A stretch of DNA of 64,000 nt from Polynucleobacter sp. CS-Odin-A6. Lineage in GTDB: Bacteria; Pseudomonadota; Gammaproteobacteria; Burkholderiales; Burkholderiaceae. Both the position numbers and the translations under genes were made by a program. The stretch spans positions 558,001 through 622,000 of the forward strand of contig NZ_JACVPD010000001.1 of NCBI RefSeq assembly GCF_018882095.1, in the 5' to 3' direction. Below are positions 56,454 to 63,274 of this stretch, piece after piece. Each line of letters starts with the position of its first letter. The first letter of the stretch is position 1. The notes beneath the pieces were generated by a model. The model was given only the letters and a program-made list of their open reading frames with translations, searched no databases and had not been told where the DNA came from.

Positions 56454-58949
56454 ATGGCTGAATCCCGCTCACGCTCTATGATGTCAGCTCCTGGCATGAT
56501 GGGTTCTGGGGATGCAGTCGTGCAGGCCTTAAAAGTACCGCCGCATTCTGTAGAAGCCGAGCAATCTTTGCTCGGCGGTCTACTGATCGATAACACAGCC
56601 TGGGATCGTCTGGGTGGCGTGTTAACTGATAAAGATTTCTATCGTCCTGAACATGCTCTGATCTATAAGGTCATTCAGCGTTTAGTTGGTGACAATCATC
56701 CTGCTGATGTAATTACTGTCCATGAGGCTGTGAAGTCAGAGCAGGGTGGCGATTTAGTGGGGATTGATTACCTCAATTCCTTAGCGCAAAGCACTCCGAG
56801 TGCAGCGAACATTAAAGGCTATGCCGATATTGTGCGAGATCGCAGTATTCTGCGTCGCTTGATCGAGGTCTCTGACAATATTGTGAACTCTGCCTTTGTT
56901 CCAGAAGGCCGTTCAGTAAGAACACTGTTGGACGAAGCCGAGTCCCGCATTTTGCAAATCGGTGAAGAGGGTAGTCGAAAAGCCGATTACTTGGAAATTG
57001 AACCATTACTCAAAACCGTTGTCGCTCGTATTGATGAGCTTTATAACCGCCAAGGCGGTAGCGATATCACCGGTATTGCTACTGGCTTCATTGATCTTGA
57101 TAAACAAACTAGTGGCCTGCAAAAGGGCGACTTGGTGATTGTGGCGGGTCGCCCATCGATGGGTAAAGCCCAACCCCTTGATGCCCAAATTAAAACAGTG
57201 GATGGTTGGAAGTTGATGGCGGATGTGCGCTTTGGTGATCGGCTTGCTTCTACAGATGGTCGGCACTCCATGGTCACGGGCATTTATCCGCAAGGCATTA
57301 AGCAAATATATAAAGTCACTTTTTCTGATGGTCGTTCTGCTGAATGTTGTGATGAACATTTATGGCGTGTGATGTACCGCGATTGGGATGCACCTAAAGT
57401 CATTAGCACTGCGCGTTTAATGGAGATGCTCTCCTGCGTTCGCTACCAGAATCGCCTTTGGATAGATCCTGTTTCTGGAGATTTTGGCCATTCCAATAAA
57501 TTACCAATTCATCCATGGGTGTTTGGCGCTTTATTGGGTGATGGAACTTTAGCGCTGTCTCATGGCAGCGTGATGTTCTCTACCAAATCCACTGAACTCG
57601 TAGAGCGTATGAATGCGCTGGCTGGTTATGAGATGGAGTTAGTCCATGCCAGTGCTTACGATTGGCGCTTAGTTTCCAAAGATAGAATCGCTGCCAATGG
57701 CCAGCGACAGGCAGTTCCAACTAATCACTTTAGAGCTGCCTTGAAAGATTTGGGTGTTTTGGGCTGTAGAAGTTTTGATAAATATATTCCCACTGAGTAC
57801 TTGGAGGCGAATAAGACTTCTCGTCTCGCCTTATTTCAAGGATTGATGGATACCGATGGGTGGATTGAAAAGTGGGGCTCCATTCGTTTTTGCACTACTA
57901 GTAAACAACTATCTGAAGATGTAGCCACCTTGGCTAGATCCTTAGGCGGCTTTTGCTCGATATCCAATAAACAGTCAAGCTATACCTATCAAGGCGAAAA
58001 GAAGCAGGGTCGCTTAGCTTATGTTCTGAATATGAGCTTTGGTCCAGGTTTTCAGGCATTCACTTTGCCTGAAAAGAAAGAAAGACTCAGAGCAAGCTGG
58101 GATCGTCAACGCAGACTGTCATTTAAAAGCATTGAACCATCTAGAGTTGCACAAGCGCAATGCATCTCTGTTAGTCATCCTGACAGAACCTACATCACTA
58201 ATGATTACGTTGTTACCCACAACACGGCATTCGCTCTTAACATCGCAGAGAACGTAGCGCTGGCCGAAGGGTTGCCAGTGGTTGTTTTCTCTATGGAGAT
58301 GTCGGGTGAGCAATTGGCATCCCGTTTATTGGGCTCAGTAGGGCGCGTTGATCAAAGTCGGATGCGAACTGGCAAGTTACAGGATGACGAGTGGCCCCGA
58401 GTGACAGACGCGATTGCCCGTCTAAGTAATACCCAAATTTTGATTGACGAGACTGGGGCACTTTCTAGTCTAGAGTTACGTGCCCGTGCGCGTCGTATTG
58501 CGCGTAACTTTGGCGGGACATTAGGCCTCGTTGTCATTGATTACCTGCAGTTGATGAGTGGCTCTGGCTCTGAAAACCGTGCAACCGAGATTTCTGAGAT
58601 TTCACGCTCACTCAAATCACTCGCCAAAGAATTACAGTGCCCTGTTGTCGCCTTATCTCAGTTAAATCGTGGCCTGGAGCAACGCCCTAATAAACGCCCC
58701 ATCATGTCAGATCTGCGTGAGTCAGGCGCGATCGAGCAGGATGCTGACTTGATCATGTTTATCTATCGTGATGAGGTCTATCACCCGGATACGACACAAG
58801 ATAAAGGTATGGCAGAGATCATCATTGGTAAGCAGCGTAATGGCCCCATTGGAACTGTGCGCCTTAGTTGGCAAGGTCCGTATACCAAGTTCGATAACTT
58901 GGCCATGGGATCAGTTGGTTATTCCTCTGGTGGATATGAGCCGTTCTAA
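56454..58949 (+). CDS. dnaB: Replicative DNA helicase DnaB, interrupted by an intein
   Basis: Hexameric replication fork helicase. The precursor is 831 residues, and the mature helicase after splicing would be 479. N-extein 1-238: N-terminal domain with PPHSVEAEQSLLGGLLID, linker, and RecA-like domain start ending GRPSMGK. Intein 239-590. C-extein 591-831: TAFALNIAENVALA completes Walker A (GRPSMGKT), then VVFSMEMSGEQLASRLLG, the Walker B strand LVVIDYLQLM, LSQLNRGLEQRPNKRPIMSDLRESGAIEQDADLI and the C-terminal RNGPIGTVRL. Without splicing the ATP site is split, so helicase function depends on it. It is last in the rpsF operon; a terminator follows. Confidence 0.98.
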   Translation: MAESRSRSMMSAPGMMGSGDAVVQALKVPPHSVEAEQSLLGGLLIDNTAWDRLGGVLTDKDFYRPEHALIYKVIQRLVGDNHPADVITVHEAVKSEQGGDLVGIDYLNSLAQSTPSAANIKGYADIVRDRSILRRLIEVSDNIVNSAFVPEGRSVRTLLDEAESRILQIGEEGSRKADYLEIEPLLKTVVARIDELYNRQGGSDITGIATGFIDLDKQTSGLQKGDLVIVAGRPSMGKAQPLDAQIKTVDGWKLMADVRFGDRLASTDGRHSMVTGIYPQGIKQIYKVTFSDGRSAECCDEHLWRVMYRDWDAPKVISTARLMEMLSCVRYQNRLWIDPVSGDFGHSNKLPIHPWVFGALLGDGTLALSHGSVMFSTKSTELVERMNALAGYEMELVHASAYDWRLVSKDRIAANGQRQAVPTNHFRAALKDLGVLGCRSFDKYIPTEYLEANKTSRLALFQGLMDTDGWIEKWGSIRFCTTSKQLSEDVATLARSLGGFCSISNKQSSYTYQGEKKQGRLAYVLNMSFGPGFQAFTLPEKKERLRASWDRQRRLSFKSIEPSRVAQAQCISVSHPDRTYITNDYVVTHNTAFALNIAENVALAEGLPVVVFSMEMSGEQLASRLLGSVGRVDQSRMRTGKLQDDEWPRVTDAIARLSNTQILIDETGALSSLELRARARRIARNFGGTLGLVVIDYLQLMSGSGSENRATEISEISRSLKSLAKELQCPVVALSQLNRGLEQRPNKRPIMSDLRESGAIEQDADLIMFIYRDEVYHPDTTQDKGMAEIIIGKQRNGPIGTVRLSWQGPYTKFDNLAMGSVGYSSGGYEPF
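57168..58223 (+). mobile_element. Class 3-like intein with LAGLIDADG endonuclease in DnaB
   Basis: A 352-residue in-frame element between Lys238 and Thr591 of the precursor. Seen (intein numbering): residue 1 is Ala, not Cys or Ser; block A TVDGWKLMADVRFGDRL; block B-type region with CCDEHLW, where Trp66 fits the B:12 position; LAGLIDADG motif 1 VFGALLGDG (Asp125) and motif 2 LFQGLMDTDG (Asp230); block F AQCISVSHPDRTYITNDYVV with Cys332; block G VTHN, with Thr350 before His351-Asn352; and +1 Thr in the extein. Ala1 with Trp, Cys and Thr at these places is the signature of class 3 inteins, which use the block F Cys as first nucleophile. Both endonuclease Asp residues are kept, so homing may still be active. 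Confidence 0.95.
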
Positions 58950-58977
58950 TTCAAAAGAAAAAGTAACAAGCAGCAAT

Positions 58978-59005
58978 AAAAAAGCCTCGCACTGCGAGGC
59001 TTTTT
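58978..59005. terminator. Bidirectional terminator between dnaB and the PsiF-repeat gene
   Basis: AAAAAAGCCTCGC pairs with GCGAGGCTTTTT around ACT. It serves dnaB on the plus strand and the PsiF-repeat gene on the minus strand. Confidence 0.9.
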
Positions 59006-59024
59006 AGTTCGAGATGAAAGTAAA

Positions 59025-59294
59025 TTACTTGCCGCTTTCACATTTCTTGATAGATGCAGCTTTAGCAGCGCCATACAAGGGTTTGCCATCCTTGCTCACT
59101 GCCTTAGCTTCGCAGCTGGCATCTGCAGCAGCTCCGCTCATACATTTCTTAATAGAAGCATCTTTGGCTGCACCATACAGAGGCTTACCTTCTTTACTGA
59201 CTGCTTTGGCTTCGCAGGCTGCTTGATCGGCAAAAGCAAAACTAGGAATTGCACAGCTCAGTGCAATACTTAAAGCGATGATGATTTTCTTCAT
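59025..59294 (-). CDS. PsiF-repeat secreted protein
   Basis: An 89-residue exported protein: signal peptide MKKIIIALSIALSCAIPSFA with cleavage near FADQ, then two PsiF repeats. The repeats start at Cys27 and Cys61, are spaced 34 residues, and share the pattern CEAKAVSK-GKPLYGAAK-ASIKKC. Each repeat ends with a second Cys (51 and 85), so one disulfide per repeat is likely. PsiF in E. coli is phosphate-starvation inducible, with unknown function. The ATG at 59294 has GGGAG upstream; a longer start is in frame but not needed. Confidence 0.88.
   Translation of the reverse strand: MKKIIIALSIALSCAIPSFAFADQAACEAKAVSKEGKPLYGAAKDASIKKCMSGAAADASCEAKAVSKDGKPLYGAAKAASIKKCESGK
59037..59216 (-). repeat. 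Two tandem PsiF coding repeats (102-nt period)
   Basis: Two adjacent units code for nearly identical 25-residue cores but differ at many third-codon positions. The duplication is therefore old and held by selection on the protein. Confidence 0.8.
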
Positions 59295-59408
59295 GCGAGT
59301 AACTCCCAAGTGAATAATTCATAGAACGCGTTGTTCTAAACGGCAATATAACCAAGATTCCCTGTTTTGTGAACTTAGTGTTAGCGCTATGAGCTGAAGA
59401 GCGAAGGA

Positions 59409-59939
59409 TTAGGGTGTTAGCCTTCTCGCCTCAGTAAACCTAGCTGCCCAATAGGGGGTGGTGATGTACTCCAAACGCACGGTTCCACCTGCGCTAGGCG
59501 CATGCACAAACCTTCCCTGCCCGACATAGATTCCAGCATGTGAATACTTTTCACCTGTCGTGTTGAAGAACACCAGATCGCCTGGTGCGGGCGGTTCATT
59601 CTCCACACTTTGACCTTTGCTGCTCATTTGCTGAATAGTGCGTGGCAGCTTAATCCCAGCAGCCCTGTTGTAAACATAGACAATGAGTCCGCTACAGTCG
59701 AATCCGCCCTTGGGGGTGTTGCCACCATAGCGATAAGGCACATCAACTAATCCAACTGCTGCAATCGAAATATCTTCGGTTCCTACGCTGGTGTCTTGCT
59801 TAAATTGAGCAACCTTGGATGCGCTAGGCTTGCTACCAAAGTTGCTACAGCCAGAAAGCGTGAGCAGGATGCAAATAAAAATGCCGCACCCCATGAGAGT
59901 GCGGCATGAGAAGAAAGGCTTAGAGTGCGTCTGCAGCAT
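59409..59939 (-). CDS. NlpC/P60 (C40) cell-wall hydrolase lipoprotein
   Basis: Predicted outer-membrane lipoprotein that cuts peptidoglycan stem peptides. It has 176 residues from the ATG at 59939. Seen: hydrophobic segment and lipobox LSGC (about residue 30), then the NlpC domain with the catalytic Cys in GGFDCSGLIVYVY, His in YSHAGIYVG and a third polar residue in RFVHAPSAGG. The start overlaps the end of phoH by 20 bases. A strong terminator hairpin lies inside the signal-peptide codons. An internal ATG at 59894, in the hairpin loop, is an alternative start that would still leave a lipobox but almost no n-region. Confidence 0.9.
   Translation of the reverse strand: MLQTHSKPFFSCRTLMGCGIFICILLTLSGCSNFGSKPSASKVAQFKQDTSVGTEDISIAAVGLVDVPYRYGGNTPKGGFDCSGLIVYVYNRAAGIKLPRTIQQMSSKGQSVENEPPAPGDLVFFNTTGEKYSHAGIYVGQGRFVHAPSAGGTVRLEYITTPYWAARFTEARRLTP
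59874..59907 (-). terminator. Terminator after phoH, inside the NlpC/P60 coding region
   Basis: On the minus strand, ATGCCGCAC (59907-59899) pairs perfectly with GTGCGGCAT (59889-59881) around a 9-base loop, and TTTTATTT follows. It starts 12 bases after the phoH stop, the normal place for an intrinsic terminator, yet it sits within the next gene's N-terminal codons. Confidence 0.85.
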
Positions 59940-61593
59940 GGTCCGCAAGACGTGAACGCTCTCCTCGAGCCAGTGTCACATGTCCGCCATGACGCCAGCC
60001 TTTAAAGCGATCTACTACGTAAGTCAGACCGGAAGAACCTTCAGTTAAGTAAGGTGTATCTATCTGAGCGATATTGCCCAAGCAAATAATTTTGGTTCCT
60101 GGACCAGCACGAGTCACCAGCGTCTTCATTTGTTTAGGTGTTAAGTTTTGCGCTTCATCGATGATGACAAACTTACTAACAAACGTTCTGCCGCGCATAA
60201 AGTTCATGCTTTTGACCTTAATGCGTGAGCGGATTAATTCTTGTGTAGCTGCACGGCCCCATTCTCCAGCATTATCTTCATTGCGATGAAGCACTTCTAA
60301 GTTGTCATCAAAGGCACCCATCCATGGCTGCATCTTTTCTTCTTCGGTGCCTGGTAAGAAACCGATGTCTTCACCTACTGGTACGGTTGCTCGCGTAATA
60401 ATGATTTCGTTATAGCGTTTGCTATCAAGTACTTGCTCTAAGCCGGCAGCGAGTGCTAGTAAGGTTTTTCCAGTACCCGCTTGGCCGAGTAATGTCACGA
60501 AATCGACTTCAGGGTTCATCAGCAGGTTTAGTGCAAAGTTCTGCTCACGATTGCGCGCTGTTACGCTCCACACATTATTTTTTTGGTGCGAGAAATCCCT
60601 TAATGTTTGTAAGAGGGCAGTCTTACCGTTGATCTCTTTTACCTGAGCATAGAACGGGGTTGAGCCATCCGGATTTTCTTGGTAGACAAATTGATTCACC
60701 AACATGCCGAGTACGCTGGGGCCAGTAATCCGATAGAACATCGTGCCGGATTTGCCATCAGCCCAACTTTCCATCGCTTTGCCATGCTTTGGCCAGAAAT
60801 CTGCTGGTAAGGTCATGACGCCTGAGTACATTAAATCTCGATCTTCTAATACCTGATCATTGAAATAGTCTTCAGCAGGCAAGCCTAAGGCGCGAGCCTT
60901 AATCCGCATATTGATATCTTTGGATACCAAGACCACTTCTTGGCCTTTGCGGGACTTTTGCAGTTCACTGACAACGGCCAAAATCAGGTTATCCCCTTTA
61001 CCTTCAGGTAGACCTTCTGGCAAAGCTTGCGTAGTCAGTTTGGTCTGGAAAAATAGGCGACCAGATACATCTTGATTACCTAATTTATTGAGCGGAATAC
61101 CGTCATCCAAGGTGCCGCTAGTGCCAGCGACTAACTGATCTAAGGAGCGGCTAACTGTACGGGCGTTGCGGGCAACCTCAGTCATACCCTTTTTATGGTT
61201 ATCGAGTTCTTCAAGCGTAGTCATTGGCAGGAACAGGTCGTGCTCAGAAAAGCGGAAGAGGGAGCTGGGGTCGTGCATCAATACATTGGTGTCCAAAACG
61301 AATAGACTAGGAGGGCCAGTGCGGATCATCCGCTTGGGCTTTTCTGGGGTGATGATGGTTTTGTTCTGAGTGCGCTCATGAGGCCCTGTTACAGGGTGGC
61401 GCTCCCCTTTAATCTTTTCAAGCGCCCTCTCAGCAGCAGAGAGATCTTCTTCAGAATCTGTCGCCCAGTCAGACGAATGACTTTCCATCACAACAGACTT
61501 TGCTGGGGCGGGACGCTTCTTTAAATTCGGGGTGTCCTTGGTGCTAATGGTTACTTGGCCAGCAATTTGAGTTGGGATTGGGGGCAATGGCAT
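59920..61593 (-). CDS. PIN-PhoH family ATPase (PhoH2/YlaK type)
   Basis: Cytosolic protein of 557 residues with an N-terminal PIN RNase domain joined to a PhoH ATPase. Seen: disordered basic/acidic N-terminus (about 1-90), PIN domain from LFVLDTNVLMHDP (first acidic residue about 101) to GKGDNLILAVVSEL and VLVSKDINMRIKARALGLPA, then the PhoH domain with Walker A LLGQAGTGKTLLA (about 370-377), EDIGFLPGTEEEKMQPWMGAFDD, and Walker B FVIIDEAQNLTPKQMKTL. In other bacteria this fusion acts as an RNA helicase and ribonuclease. The ATG at 61593 has GGAG seven bases upstream; an in-frame start at 61623 lies within a hairpin. Confidence 0.93.
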   Translation of the reverse strand: MPLPPIPTQIAGQVTISTKDTPNLKKRPAPAKSVVMESHSSDWATDSEEDLSAAERALEKIKGERHPVTGPHERTQNKTIITPEKPKRMIRTGPPSLFVLDTNVLMHDPSSLFRFSEHDLFLPMTTLEELDNHKKGMTEVARNARTVSRSLDQLVAGTSGTLDDGIPLNKLGNQDVSGRLFFQTKLTTQALPEGLPEGKGDNLILAVVSELQKSRKGQEVVLVSKDINMRIKARALGLPAEDYFNDQVLEDRDLMYSGVMTLPADFWPKHGKAMESWADGKSGTMFYRITGPSVLGMLVNQFVYQENPDGSTPFYAQVKEINGKTALLQTLRDFSHQKNNVWSVTARNREQNFALNLLMNPEVDFVTLLGQAGTGKTLLALAAGLEQVLDSKRYNEIIITRATVPVGEDIGFLPGTEEEKMQPWMGAFDDNLEVLHRNEDNAGEWGRAATQELIRSRIKVKSMNFMRGRTFVSKFVIIDEAQNLTPKQMKTLVTRAGPGTKIICLGNIAQIDTPYLTEGSSGLTYVVDRFKGWRHGGHVTLARGERSRLADHAADAL

Positions 61594-61603
61594 GCAGACT
61601 CTC

Positions 61604-61646
61604 CTAAAAAGAAAAACCGTCAAGCAGATTGCATTGACGGTTTATA
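61604..61646 (-). promoter_or_regulatory. Terminator-like hairpin and -10 just upstream of phoH
   Basis: On the minus strand AAACCGTCAA (61643-61634) pairs perfectly with TTGACGGTTT (61623-61614), followed by TTCTTTTT and then the phoH GGAG. A TATAAA at 61646-61641 overlaps the first arm. Either phoH is transcribed through this terminator (attenuation), or transcription starts inside it at about 61634 and the hairpin only ends upstream transcripts. Confidence 0.6.
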
Positions 61647-61827
61647 ACGAAACTGGGTGAAAAACGATCGATAAAACGGAGGGGGTTGTTTGCCGAGCCT
61701 GTTTTGAGATATTCAGGCTGATGAGTCAAACGGATTGTCAGACTTTCCCGTCGTTTACGATGCATATCAACAACTTTACCCCAAATTTGCTGCTTTGCAA
61801 GCGCCCTAGATTAAATTAATTTAAAAA

Positions 61828-62295
61828 TTATTTGGCGTCTTGGGCAGCTTGTAATACCTCTGTCACATGTCCTGTTACCTTAATGCCGCGCCACTCTTTC
61901 ACGAGCTTGCCGGAGGAATCAAATAGGAAGGTGCTGCGCTCAACGCCACGTACCTGCTTGCCATACATATTTTTCATTTTCATGACTCCGAACAACTGGC
62001 AGAGCGTTTCTTCGGTATCGGCAATGAGCTCAAATGGCAGCTCGAGTTTGCTGCGGAAATTATCATGCGATTTAAGGCTATCCCTCGATACACCAACAAT
62101 CAAAGTGTTAGCCTTAGTGAAGGCCTCAATATTGTCACGGAATTCACCAGACTCGGCTGTACATCCTGGAGTCATATCTTTAGGGTAAAAGTAAATCACC
62201 AGTTTTTTGCCTTTAGCTGACTCAGGCGTAAACATCAATCCTGATGTTGCTGGGACTGCACACTGAGGTATGGGCTTGTTCATTTCTACTGTCAT
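61828..62295 (-). CDS. bcp: Thioredoxin-dependent peroxiredoxin (Bcp/PrxQ)
   Basis: Thiol peroxidase that reduces hydrogen and organic peroxides. It has 155 residues. The peroxidatic Cys45 lies in YPKDMTPGCTAESGEFRDN. The resolving Cys five residues later, present in E. coli Bcp, is replaced by Gly50; another Cys in EETLCQLFG (about residue 97) could resolve instead, or the enzyme works as a 1-Cys type. It lies 49 bases after arnD on the same strand; the 204-base stretch to phoH contains the hairpin described separately. Confidence 0.95.
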   Translation of the reverse strand: MTVEMNKPIPQCAVPATSGLMFTPESAKGKKLVIYFYPKDMTPGCTAESGEFRDNIEAFTKANTLIVGVSRDSLKSHDNFRSKLELPFELIADTEETLCQLFGVMKMKNMYGKQVRGVERSTFLFDSSGKLVKEWRGIKVTGHVTEVLQAAQDAK

Positions 62296-62344
62296 GACGA
62301 TCTCTCTTGTGGAATTTTTTCTAGCTTACTATTTTTTAACGGCA

Positions 62345-63262
62345 TTACGCTATTTGCAAAATCAGTTCACCGCTGCGGTTGGGGATCTCACCCCAACTAA
62401 CAGGCTGTACTGCTATTTTATCGAGTTGCTTGGTGACTGCCCAAGATTGATGAAGCTCGCCCATCGTGACTAAGTCATGACCCTGGTTTAGCCAACCCGC
62501 TAGTAATTGCTCAAAAGCAGGGAGCAGTTTTTGACCCTCTAGCTCTGCATGCAGAGTAAACACTTGGTCATTGGGATTACTTTGGGTAATTTTGAGAAGC
62601 TGTTTGACTGTGCCAAACTCATCGGCATCATCTACCCCAATCAATTCATCAAAAGTGGGTAAAGTTGTGGGGTATTGCACATGCTTTGCTTTTCCAGAGT
62701 GCAGGGCAAAGCGGTAAGGCATCAGATTGGGTTCAGCCCGACCATCGGAGGAATATTGAATGCCCCACTGATCCAGTTGTTCAAAGGCGGCCTCATTCAT
62801 TTGCCAACCAGCAGCACCATAGGTTGCTGGTGGATGTCCAAAGACTTCAACAAAACGATCCCAGCTTTTTTGCATTTGTGCTTTAGTCCATTGAGCATCT
62901 CGAGTTCGGACTGCATCTTGCCATGCCACATGGTCCCAAGTATGAATACCGGTCTCATGACCAGCCTGATCGATGGCACGCATTTCAGCGGCAGCCTGTT
63001 TGCCAATATCTGGACCAGGTAAGAGGACGCCATAGAGCAGGGTCTTTATACCGTAATGTTCGACAACCGAAGTGCGGCTTACCTTCTTTAGAAAACCTGG
63101 TCGGAATACGCGCTTGAGTGCCCAACCAGTATGGTCTGGACCCATGCTAAACAGAAAAGTAGCCTTGAGGCCGAAGCGCTCAAGGGTGCGCGCTAAATTC
63201 GGCACACCCTCTTTTGTCCCGCGTAGGGTATCAACATCTACCTTGAGTGCAATCTTTGCCAT
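62345..63262 (-). CDS. arnD: ArnD-like polysaccharide deacetylase (deformylase)
   Basis: NodB-fold deacetylase of 305 residues, close to ArnD, which removes the formyl group from undecaprenyl-phosphate-4-formamido-arabinose in lipid A L-Ara4N modification. Seen: the metal Asp in ALKVDVDTLRGT, the metal His pair in HETGIHTWDHVAWQD, GAAGWQMN, and HAELEGQKLLPAF near the C-terminus. It begins 12 bases after the decarboxylase/epimerase gene, consistent with an arn operon. A related deacetylase with another polyprenyl-linked sugar cannot be ruled out. Confidence 0.88.
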   Translation of the reverse strand: MAKIALKVDVDTLRGTKEGVPNLARTLERFGLKATFLFSMGPDHTGWALKRVFRPGFLKKVSRTSVVEHYGIKTLLYGVLLPGPDIGKQAAAEMRAIDQAGHETGIHTWDHVAWQDAVRTRDAQWTKAQMQKSWDRFVEVFGHPPATYGAAGWQMNEAAFEQLDQWGIQYSSDGRAEPNLMPYRFALHSGKAKHVQYPTTLPTFDELIGVDDADEFGTVKQLLKITQSNPNDQVFTLHAELEGQKLLPAFEQLLAGWLNQGHDLVTMGELHQSWAVTKQLDKIAVQPVSWGEIPNRSGELILQIA

Positions 63263-63274
63263 GAAGCTTAATGC

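Noticed and set aside
57168..58223. dnaB as a pseudogene or fused gene because of its 831-residue length
   Set aside because: The extra 352 residues have intein ends and motifs, the frame is unbroken, and removing them restores a normal 479-residue helicase with an exact Walker A.
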